A stretch of 64,000 nucleotides of DNA from Sorghum bicolor (taxonomy: Eukaryota > Streptophyta > Magnoliopsida > Poales > Poaceae): the NCBI RefSeq assembly GCF_000003195.3, contig NC_012873.2, positions 66,535,615 to 66,599,614 on the forward strand, given 5' to 3'. A program made the position numbers and the translations under genes. Under the pieces are notes generated by a model. It did no database searches, was not told the DNA's origin, and saw only the letters and a list, made by a program, of their open reading frames with translations. This document shows positions 1 through 10,821 of the stretch, piece after piece; positions within the stretch are counted from its first letter, which is position 1; each line of letters begins with the position of its first letter.

Positions 1-199
1 TATTATCAGTTCATGGCCCTTTCTGCAGCAGAGTGATGGTTGCAATTCAGTCTCCAGCTACAATTGGAAAATACAATATTCAAAAATCAGGTTGGCTGGA
101 TCTACGGAGGCGCGGGTTTTCTTCTAGTTCATAATACGAACGATCGGCACTAGGGGTTTCTAATTCGTGATGAGACGAAACTTAAAAAAGGGGCGCACT

Positions 200-440
200 T
201 TCTAGCACAAAGAAAGAAGAGGGATCGAACGGCGGCAGTGCGAGTGTACGTCGGCTACGCGGCGGAGAAGAAGTACCTCTGGCACTCGGCGGGATCGATC
301 TCCGCGGCGTCGTCCTTCCTCCATGGGACGCCGCGTCCAACCCAACAAAACCCTACGATTCGTCTCGCAGTCGTCGGGCGGAGTGATCTGAGTTTGCGTT
401 CTTTTTTTTTCCCCACTTCCCCAGCAGTTCACCGCAGCTG
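200..440. other. GC-rich segment, possible end of a gene lying to the left
   Basis: A short GC-rich block in AT-rich surroundings. On the minus strand an ATG near 323 opens a short arginine-rich frame, and another minus frame reads an acidic stretch before a stop near 254. The minus strand toward position 1 also shows a polypyrimidine-AG acceptor-like site. This could be the 5' end or a terminal exon of a minus-strand gene outside the window, but neither frame is convincing and no domain is recognised. From 520 to 950 I see only AT-rich sequence. Confidence 0.2.
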
Positions 441-954
441 TGCGATGCGGATGGGCTGGGCAGTTACCAGTTGGGCTAGGCTGGGAAAGGACTGGGCCGG
501 AATTTAGATAGCTATAGTACGTTAGATTTTTCTAATTTTTCAGTCTTTTTTTTTACCTTTTCCGAGAATCTTTAATTCATAGCGTTTTTTTTGTTTGGTG
601 CTTTGGTGATGTTCATGCCCTTATTTTTTAAAAAAAAATCGATTTTACCTATGCATTTTCAAATTGAAGAAAGAGTTTGCTCGTGTTCTGTGAAAGCAAG
701 CTGGCACTCTGGACATTTGGCATAGATGTTGTGTTTGTCTTTTTGAAAATATAAGAAAATTTGAAACCCGGTAGCGAGTGACATTTTGGCAGCGGGTGAA
801 AAATTTTTTAATATGTTGGTGGGTGTATTTCCCTACGGTTAGAAGATTTTATATTTACTTGTATCTAGGGATGATAGTATATGTGGCACTAGGCCGACAA
901 GTCACGTCGGAGACCACTTTCCAAGTTTCCCTAGGAAAGCACACGATTTTAGAG

Positions 955-1247
955 GGTGTTTGGTTCCCCTTTATATTCCAAAATTTTTTAGGTTTTGATC
1001 CATCATTTTGCATAATAGAACTAAACATCATGTAAAAATTTTGGCAAAGAGGTGATTAGTATTTTGGATTTTGGCCTTAAGAAGCAAAAAAAAAAAACAA
1101 AAGAGCCTTAAGAGGCCTTTATGAGGGTAGTAAATTCTGCATTTTGGATAAAATTAAACATAAACCTAAAAAAATTGACATTTTGCAATTCATCATTCTA
1201 AAGCAGTCGTCATTTTGTATTTTATATTTTATGGCAAACTAAACACC
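955..1247. mobile_element. Tourist-like MITE
   Basis: Left end GGTGTTTGGTTCCCC and right end GGCAAACTAAACACC form an imperfect terminal inverted repeat, flanked by GAG/GAA, a plausible 3-bp target duplication. The AT-rich interior has no ORF. It lies about 700 bp upstream of the sugar transporter gene. Confidence 0.55.
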
Positions 1248-1779
1248 GAAAAGCAAGAGTCCCCTACGGTTCTACTAATAAAATTCCAGTAGCTATCTCA
1301 ATATCTCATGCCGGCATTAAACGTGGACAGGTCCGGTAACATGATTAGGCAGGAGGACAGGTAGCTAGAGAAACAACAGGCTTGAGGAAGATATGATGGA
1401 GGAGCAAAATTTTCCTTTTATGACACACAGGGAACAAAAGATAAAACAAGTGCAATATAAGGCATGTAACGGCTGTGTATATCCACTTGTGGATAACTGG
1501 ATGTAGAGGCCGGATTTTTTTTTAAGAAAGTTAGAGACCGAATTTTTATCCATTATCTAAAAAAATAAAAAAAAATAAGGCATGTAAACTATTTCGATGT
1601 TACACAGGAATCCGAACTTTTTTGAGTGTTATTCATGCAAATTGCAAGTCGTCTTAGCCGATGTTATACCGAATACGATAGGAAACACTTCATCAGATCA
1701 GAGTTCGCATCGGAATCCATCGGCAAAACCGAACCTGTTTTTGCAGCTGCCTCCGACATGCACATACCAACCTACTAGC

Positions 1780-1789
1780 TATAAATATA
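1780..1789 (+). promoter_or_regulatory. TATA box of the sugar transporter gene
   Basis: TATAAATATA lies about 150 bp upstream of the transporter ATG. This predicts a transcription start near 1810 and a 5' leader of about 120 bases. The 1250-1780 stretch is otherwise unremarkable upstream DNA. Confidence 0.6.
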
Positions 1790-1930
1790 GAACAACACGA
1801 CGGCTTGTTCCCTCGAATCCAGAATCAACGAGAGAAGAATCGGTCAAATCGTCTTTGCATTGCAGAGTCCTGCGAATCACGAAATCGGTTCCATAATCCA
1901 CATACGTACCGTTTGTGAGTGGTGGTGGCA

Positions 1931-3511
1931 ATGGCGGGCGGGGTGGCAGTGGCGCCAAGCGCGTCGGCCGGCAAGCGGCAGGACTACCCCGGCGGGCTGA
2001 CCCAGTTCGTGTTCATGGCGTGCACGGTGGCGGCCACGGGCGGGCTCATCTTCGGCTACGACATCGGCATCTCCGGCGGCGTCACGTCCATGGACCCCTT
2101 CCTCAGCCGCTTCTTCCCGTCGGTGTACCAGAAGCAGGCAGAGTTGCTGGACGGCGGCAACCAGTACTGCAAGTTCGACAGCCAGCTGCTGACGCTGTTC
2201 ACGTCGTCGCTCTACGTGTCGGCGCTGGTCGCCTCGCTCTTCGCGGCCTCCGTCACCCGCGCCGCCGGCCGCAAGTGGTCCATGTTCGCCGGCGGGGTCA
2301 CCTTCCTGGCAGGGTGCGCGCTCAACGGCGCGGCGGTGAACGTGGCGATGCTGATCCTGGGCCGCGTGCTGCTCGGCGTCGGCGTTGGGTTCGCCAACCA
2401 GAGCGTGCCGGTGTACCTGTCGGAGATGGCGCCCATGCGGATGCGCGGCATGCTCAACAACGGGTTCCAGCTCATGATCACGCTGGGGATCCTGCTGGCC
2501 AACCTCATCAACTACGGCACGGTTAAGATCGCCGGCGGGTGGGGGTGGCGCCTCAGCCTCGGGCTGGCGGCCGTCCCGGCCGCCATCATCACCGTCGGCT
2601 CGCTGTTCCTCCCAGACACGCCCAACTCCCTCCTGGAGCGCGGCCGGCCCGAGGAGGCGAAGCGGATGCTGCGGCGAGTGCGCGGCACCGACGACGTGGC
2701 CGCCGAGTACGACGACCTGGTGGCGGCCGGCGAGGCGTCCAGGGCGGTGACGCACCCGTGGCGCGACATCCGGCAGCGGCGGTACCGGCCCCAGCTGGTG
2801 ATGGCGGTGGCGATCCCGCTGTTCCAGCAGCTGACGGGCATCAACGTCATCATGTTCTACGCGCCGGTGCTGTTCAAGACGCTGGGCTTCGGCGGCACCG
2901 CGTCGCTCATGTCGGCGGTGATCACCGGGCTCGTCAACCTCGTGTCCACGCTCGTGTCCGTGTTCACGGTGGACCGCGTCGGGCGGCGCGCGCTGTTCCT
3001 GGAGGGCGGGGCGCAGATGCTGGCGGCGCAGGTGGCGGTGGGCGCCCTCATCGGCGCCAAGTTCGGGTGGAGCGGCGTGGCGACGGTCCCGGCGGGGTAC
3101 GCGGCGGCGACGGTGGTGGTGATGTGCGTCTACGTGGCCGGCTTCGCGTGGTCGTGGGGGCCCCTGGGGTGGCTGGTGCCCAGCGAGGTGATGCCGCTGG
3201 AGGTGCGGCCGGCGGGCCAGAGCATCACCGTCGCCGTCAACATGCTCATGACCTTCGCCGTGGCGCAGGCCTTCCTCCCCATGCTGTGCCGCCTCAAGTT
3301 CGTGCTCTTCTTCGCCTTCGCCGCCTGCGTGGTCGTCATGACTCTCTTCGTCGCGCTCTTCCTGCCGGAGACCAAGGGTGTGCCTATCGAGGACATGGCC
3401 GGCGTCTGGAAGACGCACTGGTACTGGAAACGGTTTGTCAACGACGGCGACGACACTGACGGCCATGGAGTCGACATCGAGCTGGGCTGCGTCGGCGAGG
3501 CAAAGAAGTAG
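1931..3511 (+). CDS. Sugar transport protein (STP/MST type monosaccharide-H+ symporter)
   Basis: A plasma-membrane hexose/proton symporter of the major facilitator superfamily, 526 residues in one exon; STP proteins are usually about 510-525. The start is the ATG at 1931: the codons before it are GCA and three GTGs, preceded by the in-frame stop TGA at 1916. Visible motifs are [14 protein letters not shown] near residues 37-50, whose Asp44 aligns with the proton-coupling aspartate of plant STPs, then [31 protein letters not shown] between the two six-helix halves, [18 protein letters not shown] and the C-terminal PETKG. About 12 hydrophobic segments are readable. Cysteines in NQYC and in MLCRLKF suit the lid disulphide known in STPs. 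Third codon positions are almost all G or C, typical of a class of grass genes. Most family members have introns; this one has none. Family assignment is sure; the substrate is not readable. Confidence 0.95.
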   Translation: MAGGVAVAPSASAGKRQDYPGGLTQFVFMACTVAATGGLIFGYDIGISGGVTSMDPFLSRFFPSVYQKQAELLDGGNQYCKFDSQLLTLFTSSLYVSALVASLFAASVTRAAGRKWSMFAGGVTFLAGCALNGAAVNVAMLILGRVLLGVGVGFANQSVPVYLSEMAPMRMRGMLNNGFQLMITLGILLANLINYGTVKIAGGWGWRLSLGLAAVPAAIITVGSLFLPDTPNSLLERGRPEEAKRMLRRVRGTDDVAAEYDDLVAAGEASRAVTHPWRDIRQRRYRPQLVMAVAIPLFQQLTGINVIMFYAPVLFKTLGFGGTASLMSAVITGLVNLVSTLVSVFTVDRVGRRALFLEGGAQMLAAQVAVGALIGAKFGWSGVATVPAGYAAATVVVMCVYVAGFAWSWGPLGWLVPSEVMPLEVRPAGQSITVAVNMLMTFAVAQAFLPMLCRLKFVLFFAFAACVVVMTLFVALFLPETKGVPIEDMAGVWKTHWYWKRFVNDGDDTDGHGVDIELGCVGEAKK

Positions 3512-3546
3512 AAGATTTAATAATCTTCAGTGTTAGCTTGTCCTTA

Positions 3547-4567
3547 GAGCAACTCCAACCATTATGCAAATGGACTTGGCATTTACCAAAATGCATAAAA
3601 TTCAAAAAAAACCCCTCCAATCGTTATGCATTTGGACTTTGCATTTTACATAGCTATGCATTTAGAGGGGGAAACTTGGCATATATGCCAAAGGAGTCCG
3701 GCTATGCAAATAGAGATCACGGGATTCTCGGTTCCACCTCGCGGGCTTTTTTCTTCCCTTCGCGCGGTTTCCCTTCGCGCCGCCACCACTTCGTGCGATA
3801 GGAGAAGCATCGTGCGTCCTCCTTCGCCAGCTTCGCGCGCGCGTTTGGACGAAGCAGCGCACAATAGGACGACGCAGCGCGCGATAGGACGAATCTACAA
3901 CGCCTTCCTCATCAACGCCGGCCAGGTACGCTTTCTTCATCAATGCGATATCTAGGGTTTTGCTGTTGGCGGCTTAGGGGTTGGGCTGCTTTTGGCGGCT
4001 TGGGGATTGGATCATGAGATTGGGTACTGCAGTTGGTGGCTTGGGGATTGGATCATGGGATTGGGTTCACGAAATTCTGCTGCTCGCAAGCTGCAACGGC
4101 TTGACTGATAGCGGCGACCTGCCTTGACGGCGAACTGATGGCGGCGACCGGAAACTGATGGGGAACAGGACCTGATGGAGATCGGTACTGGAGCAAGGGG
4201 CGAACCTGTACGACGACGAACTGATGGCCAACAGACGACGTGAACGGGAACTAACGGAACGGAAGATCGGTACTGCGATCGGTACTGCGAACAGGAACGA
4301 CGAACTGCGCAGCTCACGATCGGTACTGCGCGGCTGTTGGCGCGGGAATTGGTGAACGGGAGACGACGGCGGGCTGTTTGGCGCGGGATCGATTGGCCGC
4401 GCGGAAAGGAGTGCCGCGAAACAAAATTTTCAGAAAAAAAAGATGATGGACTTGGCATTTTGCATAACGGTTGGAGATCACCCGATTTTAGCCTTGCCAT
4501 TTTCATTTGAGGGTTTGCAATTTGCCTAAAATGTATAACTTTAAATGCATAATGGTTGGAGATGCTC
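3547..4567. mobile_element. PIF/Harbinger-type DNA element (about 1 kb) with GC-rich interior
   Basis: Left end GAGCAACTCCAACCATTATG matches the reverse complement of the right end, GAGCATCTCCAACCATTATG, and TTA flanks both sides (3544-3546 and 4568-4570). Sub-terminal repeats TGCATTTGGACTT / GGACTTGGCATTTTGC extend the inverted arms. The interior (about 3720-4440) is GC-rich and holds a donor-like CCAG/GTACGC junction, a near-tandem GGGATTGGATCATG repeat and four copies of GATCGGTACTG. There is no transposase ORF, so it is non-autonomous. It begins 35 bp past the transporter stop and probably lies in or beside that gene's 3' UTR. Confidence 0.75.
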
Positions 4568-4570
4568 TTA

Positions 4571-4929
4571 AGAAGGTTTCGCGTGTTTATAGTTGTTTAT
4601 ATTACCTGCAAAAGTAGTTTGTGAGCTTTTTTCGTTAAAAAAAAGTGACCCTTAAATTAGTTCGTGGGCTTTATTAGTATAATGTTTATATGTCTTAGTT
4701 AATCAAGACATTATTCTTTGTTTGTTCTGTTTTTGTTAAGAGCATGGTTTGATCGACATATGAAAAAGGTGAGGTTTATTTTGAACGACGAACCAGCACC
4801 TTAAAAATGTTTTTTTGTACTTTGCTTCGTTAGTGTGCAGTTGGCTTTGCTGTAAAATACCAAATTTATCACAAGTAGCGCATGTTTAATTTGGGCCAAG
4901 TTCGGTGATTTTTGCACAGTTATCTCAGG
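4571..4929. other. Intergenic, no gene recognised
   Basis: AT-rich spacer with no usable ORF, repeat end or promoter signal that I can identify. Confidence 0.5.
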
Positions 4930-5272
4930 GATAACAAATTACATCGGTAATCGAAACCCTTGATCAAACAATATTGGGTGAGGGCAGTTTCTCTCCTGCC
5001 TCCTCCAGTTCTCCCACCTTCTGTTCTGCAAACGTCCATTTACAAATCTGCACATTTCATATAAAACCATTCTTCTTTCCTTGTGCCCAATAATTTCTCT
5101 GTCGAGAAGCAACGCAAGACATTCCAGAAATAAACAACGCAATATTCCCTTTGCTCGGCTTCTGTAACCTTTCTGTTTCCCTGTTGTAATTTCTGAACTG
5201 TTTTGTTCTTCTTATTTTTTATTAAAGTTTTCCTGTAGGGGCCCCGGCCCCTCCAGTTCTCCTCAAAAAACA
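4930..5272 (+). mobile_element. 5'-truncated LINE 3' end
   Basis: The stretch ends in TTTTATTAAAGTTTTCCTG, a GGGGCCCCGGCCCC block, then CCAGTTCTCCTCAAAAAAC. The reverse complement of the larger LINE's 3' tail near 50500 closes the same way, with CCAGTTTTCCTCAAAAAAA. This is therefore the tail of an L1-type retroposon on the plus strand, with only its 3' few hundred bases kept. It lies tail-to-tail with the F-box gene, about 270 bp past that gene's stop codon. Confidence 0.55.
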
Positions 5273-5543
5273 AGTGTCAATACGAGCTTCAGAACTTAAG
5301 AGGATTTGACAGAAAACTTCATAGTTACCAGATGGAATACACCATAGCATCACCCGTCTTCAAAGTCACTACTTCCCTAATACAGCATATAGCTACTAAT
5401 ATAACGGCAAAGAATAGGCAAACATAACGCCCAAAGATTATTTCATTCTTCCTGTACCGCCCTGGCCATGACGAGATGTCCCCTTTTTGTGTAAATATTT
5501 GCTGGAACAATGTACTCCCTTCTGAACGGGGGAAGTTTTCAGA

Positions 5544-6941
5544 CTAGGCGGAATAGTGTACTGATCTGGCAGCCCCCTGCACGCCATTCAGAGAGATCCG
5601 ATGACAGCATACAACAGTCAAAGACTCCAATTTCTGCGAACGTACCAGCTCAGCCATTCCATTATCAGTTACTTTATTGCATTGTTGGAGAGTGAGACTG
5701 CTCAAGGACGGTGCGCACGATAAGAAACTTATCCCAGAATCAGTTATCATTTCGCAATCCGCAAGCACGAGTGTCTCCAAGAATTGTGCGGATGAGAGGC
5801 CCCTCATTCCCTCATCACCAAAATTGCCGATGCCAGTAAGCATTAGAACACGGACAGGAGCAGACTGAATCAGCATCACAATACCCTGTGTTAAGCCTAT
5901 TTCTGATAGATAGGTATTGGAACATATTGTGAAGGACAGTTCAACAACCTCAAGCATAGGGCAGCTGCGACCTAGAACCACAAGGCTTTCATCAGTCAGT
6001 GGCATCCTCAGCGTAGGCAATTCGTGGAGTGTGAAGCTTCTAAGGGTGCTGCAGTTCTGGAACAGTGCAATCATATCGCTCTTCTCTAAGCCAGTAACAT
6101 AGTGCAGGCAAAGTTTCTCCAATGCTTTGCACTTCCTCAAAAGAAAATGGAGTCCAATATGTGGCACAGCTACAATATGCCCCAACATCCGCATAGCTAT
6201 ATCTATATGCGCCAACCTCAAATCCTTCAGATTTTCACAACTGAGATCATATTTATACGGGTGGTGAGCATAATAAGAAGAGTTAGAAGGAGTCCCTGAT
6301 GACCAGCAATTGCTGATCTGAAACTCAAATTTTTCAAGCTTCATCCATCCTTGACCGAACTTTAGGAGGTCATACTGTTTGATTCCCTTGCAGTCCATCA
6401 CCACAAGTTCCACCACTGATCCGGCTCTGCCAAGGTACTCAAGCCACTCCACACTGCCTACTTTCATGCAGTCAACGAGATGGAAAGCAGATAGATTCTT
6501 GCACCCGGTCGCTACCGAAAGAAGCCCACTAGAACTTATAGCTGGGGCAAATTTCAGCCTGAGGGCCTTGAGCCTCTTGCAATCCGCTAGATGTCCAATA
6601 CCAGTGTCATTAATGTAGGAGCAGAAGCTTAATGTGAGATCCGACAGCAAAGGGCACTGAGACGAAAGCACAAGAATCCCTTGGTTGTCCAACTGCCTCC
6701 CTTGTTTGGAGGTCCAACCGGAGTAATTGATCTCTACTTTCCACAAGTTGGGAAACCGGAAGCAGAGTGATGACAAGGCTTTTGTTGCAGGGTGAAGGCC
6801 ACATCCAACGCGGATGGTAACCCTTTCCTCGGCCTCAGCATTATAGAGGTGCTTTGACACTAGGGAAATAGCATTCAGATCGCTTGTCCTCGTAATCCTC
6901 TTGATGATTTCCGCAAGCAGTGGCTCTGGGAGACCCTCCAT
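5544..6941 (-). CDS. F-box/LRR-repeat protein
   Basis: A substrate-recruiting subunit of an SCF-type ubiquitin ligase, 465 residues in a single exon. The ATG is at 6941; the frame extends one codon upstream only as GTG. The N-terminal F-box is LPEPLLAEIIKRI followed by LNAISLVSKHLYNAEAEERV, residues about 4-45, the part that binds SKP1. The rest is a run of RNI-like leucine-rich repeats with the usual 25-27 residue rhythm, for example CPLLSDLTLSFCSYINDTGI, CKNLSAFHLVDC, CPMLEVVELSF, LETLVLADCEMITDSGISFL and LSSLTLQQCNKVTDNGMAEL. The protein ends shortly after a final repeat. Downstream (5275-5543) is probable 3' UTR. The target protein cannot be read from sequence. Confidence 0.92.
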   Translation of the reverse strand: MEGLPEPLLAEIIKRITRTSDLNAISLVSKHLYNAEAEERVTIRVGCGLHPATKALSSLCFRFPNLWKVEINYSGWTSKQGRQLDNQGILVLSSQCPLLSDLTLSFCSYINDTGIGHLADCKRLKALRLKFAPAISSSGLLSVATGCKNLSAFHLVDCMKVGSVEWLEYLGRAGSVVELVVMDCKGIKQYDLLKFGQGWMKLEKFEFQISNCWSSGTPSNSSYYAHHPYKYDLSCENLKDLRLAHIDIAMRMLGHIVAVPHIGLHFLLRKCKALEKLCLHYVTGLEKSDMIALFQNCSTLRSFTLHELPTLRMPLTDESLVVLGRSCPMLEVVELSFTICSNTYLSEIGLTQGIVMLIQSAPVRVLMLTGIGNFGDEGMRGLSSAQFLETLVLADCEMITDSGISFLSCAPSLSSLTLQQCNKVTDNGMAELVRSQKLESLTVVCCHRISLNGVQGAARSVHYSA

Positions 6942-7745
6942 CACCTAGTGGAGCTACACTGCTTGAGTAATCTCAGGTTGTCGAGCAGGCACAGAGTGCT
7001 GGACTGAAACTAGAGTGATCAGGAAAAAAAACATTTGAAATGATGTATAATCATACGGCAGCAGAAGCACTCATCAAGAAGCATATGTTCGTTTTCACTA
7101 ACAACGTGAACAGAGGTGCCGTAATATTTTTTTCCCCTAAATCGCTGAGCAGGCAAATACGTTAGTCTACAAACACCATCAAGTTAAACTAAAACCCTAG
7201 GCATCAGGAGAAATTTCTGAAACAAATAGCAAATTAACCTAGAACAAATCAACGAATTAGTAGTACAGGGTCTAGAAGCAAACATCCATGCCAAACTGAA
7301 ATTAAATGTTGAAAGGAGCACTTGACTAGTAATCAAATGAAACCAACGACTATCCTAAACTGACAGTTCTATCGAGCAAATAAAAAACATCTACCCCAGC
7401 CCCCAGGCCCCAGCAGCATATGTTGCAGCCTAGAATTCGAGGTCCAGACATTACAGAATTAACAAATAAGCAAGGAACCGATTATGCTGGAGTATTTTCC
7501 ACCTCCGTCGCAGACGCGCGCAAAAAGGAGCCCGATCACAACACAAATTGGTCAGGCACCAACAGGCCAGAACAGAATCATACCTTCAAGGAACCGAAAA
7601 TCGTAAGCTGGGGCCGGCTGCTAGGGACGGGATCAAGAAAAGGCGGCGCCCAGCACGGCTGGAAGAGCAGAGGAGGACCGAAACGGCGGCGACGGCGCTC
7701 ACATGGTCGGCCCTCCCCCCTCTGCTCCGGCCTCCGGCGTCAGTG
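6942..7745 (-). promoter_or_regulatory. 5' leader and promoter region of the F-box gene, probable leader intron
   Basis: Upstream of the F-box ATG the minus strand has an acceptor-like GTTTCAG near 7000 and a donor-like AAGGTATGATT near 7580. The GC-rich block 7590-7740 beyond it would be a first non-coding exon. This fits a leader intron of roughly 0.57 kb. The splice sites are inferred by eye only; no TATA box was recognised. Confidence 0.4.
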
Positions 7746-7954
7746 AGATATTTTCTTCCTCCTTTCCACTTTTCGAGCTGAAGGAAAATATCTTCTTTGT
7801 GGTCCCGATCAAAAGTTGGGCTGGGCCGTCATATGACGTGGGCCGAATGCTGGTCTTCAGCCATACATTGGAGATATCTTTTTCTGCATCTGGAAACTCA
7901 TATCGAGCGGCATGCAGGTCTGGGAAAAAAAACTTTTCGAGAACATTTTAGTTA

Positions 7955-8147
7955 GGGGTCTTGTTTAGTTGGTGAAAATTTTTGGGTTTAACTAGTATAG
8001 TACTTTCGTTTGTATTTGACAATTATTATTTAATTAACTAAGTTTAAAAGATTCATCTCATAAATTATAGGTAAATTGTGCAATTAGATTCAATGTGATG
8101 CAGAGTCTTGAAAATTTTTTAGATTCTGAGGTAAACTAAACAAGACC
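7955..8147. mobile_element. Tourist MITE (GGCCTTGTTTAG family)
   Basis: Ends GGGGTCTTGTTTAGTTGG and GTAAACTAAACAAGACC are inverted, and TTA stands on both sides (7952-7954, 8148-8150). The interior carries the family words CTTTCGTTTGTATTTGACAA and GATTCAATGTGATG. No ORF. Confidence 0.8.
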
Positions 8148-8150
8148 TTA

Positions 8151-8420
8151 GATAAAATTTTAGAGAACGGAGGCCTAAAAATAAATGAAATGGACCCATG
8201 CACAAATGTATTGCCCAGACACATTACTAGGTGTGAAATGCTCAGTCACAGCCGCAGTCATTGACTGCTGAAAAACTGCTTCCTTTAACTTGTTCCTGAA
8301 AACTGGCTTATTTTATTGTGCGGATAGATGCCAAGCAAGGCAATAGCTTCAGCCTGTAACACCAGAGAGAGTGACACAAATTAAAAGTGTGGCATTAATA
8401 ATTTCCTCTTTGAAATCTAG
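8151..8420. other. Intergenic, no gene recognised
   Basis: No repeat end, ORF or RNA gene recognised. It is the upstream region of the small ORF that follows. Confidence 0.5.
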
Positions 8421-8472
8421 CAGTATATATATCTATCTAGCTAGTCTAGCCCTAAAGAAAAAGAAAAGAACC

Positions 8473-8700
8473 ATGTCCAGCCTCATAGTTGAATTTGAAC
8501 CCAAAGAAGCTAGCAGGTCTTCCACACAGGACAAACCACAAACCTCAGAAAATAAAAAGGCCATTCTGGTGGTGGGTGGAGCATTTTCAGCACATACATG
8601 CATAATTGCATACTCTATATATACTTTAGTCCAGGAAAGGTTAATTCTTAAAGGAGATGCCAACGTTGTATACATTGAACTGAAGAGTTATATTAGCTGA
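8473..8700 (+). CDS. Hypothetical small protein, 75 aa
   Basis: The ORF starts at the ATG after AAAAGAACC and lies about 50 bp downstream of a TATATATA box (8424-8431), a credible promoter distance. It has a charged N-terminal half (MSSLIVEFEPKEAS) and one hydrophobic segment, AILVVGGAFSAHTCIIAYSI, so it could be a small single-span membrane protein. The codons show no GC3 bias. No family is recognised. It could be a real small gene, a first exon, or chance; the TATA spacing is the main argument for it. Confidence 0.3.
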   Translation: MSSLIVEFEPKEASRSSTQDKPQTSENKKAILVVGGAFSAHTCIIAYSIYTLVQERLILKGDANVVYIELKSYIS

Positions 8701-9240
8701 GCTCTGTGCAATCCACCAGAGCGACGACGACCGACCTGGAGTGAGGGAGTTGCTGCTTAATTGGTGAATCAGAATCCACGCCATATATTGGGTTGGGTAC
8801 CAAGAAAGCTACTCCTTTTTTCATAAAAAAACAAAGAAAGCTACTCCTAGCTAAGAACAAAAGATCAGCTATATGTGTGCCTTTGATCTTTCTTCTCACT
8901 TTCGCGGCGTTGATTTTATGCCGTCCGGCCCTATCCTATTCCTATCCGTTGCCATCACCAGCTTTTGGAAGGAGAGGATGGGAGAGGAGAGGATGGGGGA
9001 GAGGACAAAGGACGAGGGCGGTGAGAGGGCTTTCCTTCGTTGATCCGGACCCACACGGCACTCCGCCGCGATCTCCACAGGGCCCGCTCGGCGTTGTCTG
9101 CGTAAGCGTTACGAGCACCCAATGCAACACCCATCAGGATCCTTTTTTGCATCTCGAAAAGAAAGGGGGGGAGGAGGATATATATCACCGTCGTCGTCGT
9201 CGTCATTCAGTCAGCGATGATTAGCTAGAGGAAACTTGAG
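8701..9240. other. Intergenic, no gene recognised
   Basis: Mixed composition, GC-richer between 8920 and 9200. Short overlapping ORFs in several frames, none resembling a protein. It ends in a small (GTC)n run near 9190-9205. Confidence 0.4.
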
Positions 9241-9254
9241 CAATTATTAGCTAC

Positions 9255-9420
9255 GTTACACGAGTACGGATACGAGTATCCGATACAGTACGTATCAGAT
9301 ACGCGGATACACATTTTCTCAAAAAGAAAATCCACTAAAATACTGTATCCGAGTATCCGTATCCGCGTATCCGACGAGTATCGGATACGGATACGCCACC
9401 TCCCTTAGAGTATCCGTGTA
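9255..9420. repeat. Dense GTATCC/GGATAC word cluster
   Basis: About 165 bp in which GTATCC, CGTATCC and their complements GGATAC, GGATACG recur roughly a dozen times in both orientations, interrupted by one AT-rich stretch. The alternating orientations make several short palindromes. There is no ORF. It is probably part of a dispersed repeat I cannot name. Confidence 0.5.
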
Positions 9421-10635
9421 ATATAGATTATTAGTGATTGTTGCTCTAGTAGCGGTCATGATTGAAATAAAGAAAAGCATAGAATAATACTTGTATGTAA
9501 AGCAGAAGTTTTAAAAGAATCTGCCTGTGTGCACTGCAGACTACTGAATTCAGCAATACTTTTTTGTGATGAAAAGAAAATGCTCGGCAGGCAGAGTGTC
9601 TGTTTGTGTGTGGCCTATCCTATCCTGGGTCAGATGTGCATGGAGAGAATCCTACTGCAATACACATGATGGTCTTTTTGGAGGATCGATCGATTACGAC
9701 GACGAATACGTCCGGCGGCAGGTGTGTGAACCGGGGCAGCTTAAAGAATCTGCTGAAAAGCAGAACGTGCGGCTGCAATGTTCAGGCTCTGTTCATTCGC
9801 TGGACTGGAGAACAACCGATCCTCGGTCGGTCTCCCTCCCTTGCCGGAAACCTCCGGATGATCCATCCATCCAATATCCCAGATCATCGATGATCTCCTC
9901 CGTCATCCCAATGATGTGATGGCGACCGATTGATCGGCACATCTATCCACCGTTCCTTCCGTCGTTGTTTGTTTCTTTAGACAGCATTGCATGCAGTTGC
10001 TTCCAGACAACACAACTCAGCAGCGTTTGTTCCTTCGTTTGTTTGTTTTTGGGAAGAGGGTGTTAAAGACGTTTATTTATTTATTTATTTGTGCTGAAAG
10101 AAATATTTCATTAACCCTGAAAGCTTGAGAAGTATTATATGCATGTGCATACATAGGATAGGAGAAATGGTTGAGTGAAAGATGCAGTGCATGCGCATTA
10201 CGGATAATGGATATGAGTACGTAGTAGAGATGATGATGAGGAAGTAGCTAATAGCTATAGTGGTACCGCCAAAGATCGGGATTGGGCGTAGTGGCGCCCC
10301 CATTTCCCCTTTGCAAAAGGCAATAAATATTCAGTCTCGCATGACCTGAAAAAGGCGACTAGTATATGGATAGCACCAAAGTGAGAGTGGACTATCCTCT
10401 AGTGGTAGTGCCTTGCAAGAACTTGCAGCAAAAGATACAGCAACGTGCAGTTCCTTCGAGCACAAGAGTCGTCTCACACTCCACACACGCCCCTGCGGCC
10501 ACCAGGTGTGTATGTAGAACAAGTCTCTGTTTCTGTAATCTGTATGCCTGGAAGCTAACGCGTGCACTGCAGATCGATGGAGCGAAGAGATAAGGGCATG
10601 CAATAGCAACAATACCAAAGGCAATCCGAGATTAC
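9421..10635. other. Intergenic, no gene recognised
   Basis: ORFs of about 117 and 95 codons overlap here in different frames without any recognisable motif, so I do not call them. No transposon end was identified. Confidence 0.4.
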
Positions 10636-10821
10636 GGCCTTGTTTACTTCAAAATTTTTTGCAAAATATGCATGGTAGTATTTTCGTTTGTATTTGACAA
10701 ATATTATTTAATTATAGACTAACTAGGTTTAAAATATTCGTCTCGTAAATTATAAGTAAATTATGTAATTAGTTATTATTTTTATCTATATTAATACTTT
10801 ATACATGCACCTCAAGATTCG

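Noticed and set aside
1877..3466. 529-codon minus-strand frame opposite the sugar transporter
   Set aside because: It is a shadow frame: GC-saturated third positions of the plus-strand gene remove stops from the antisense frame. The peptide is a His/Arg/Asp-rich string with no motif.
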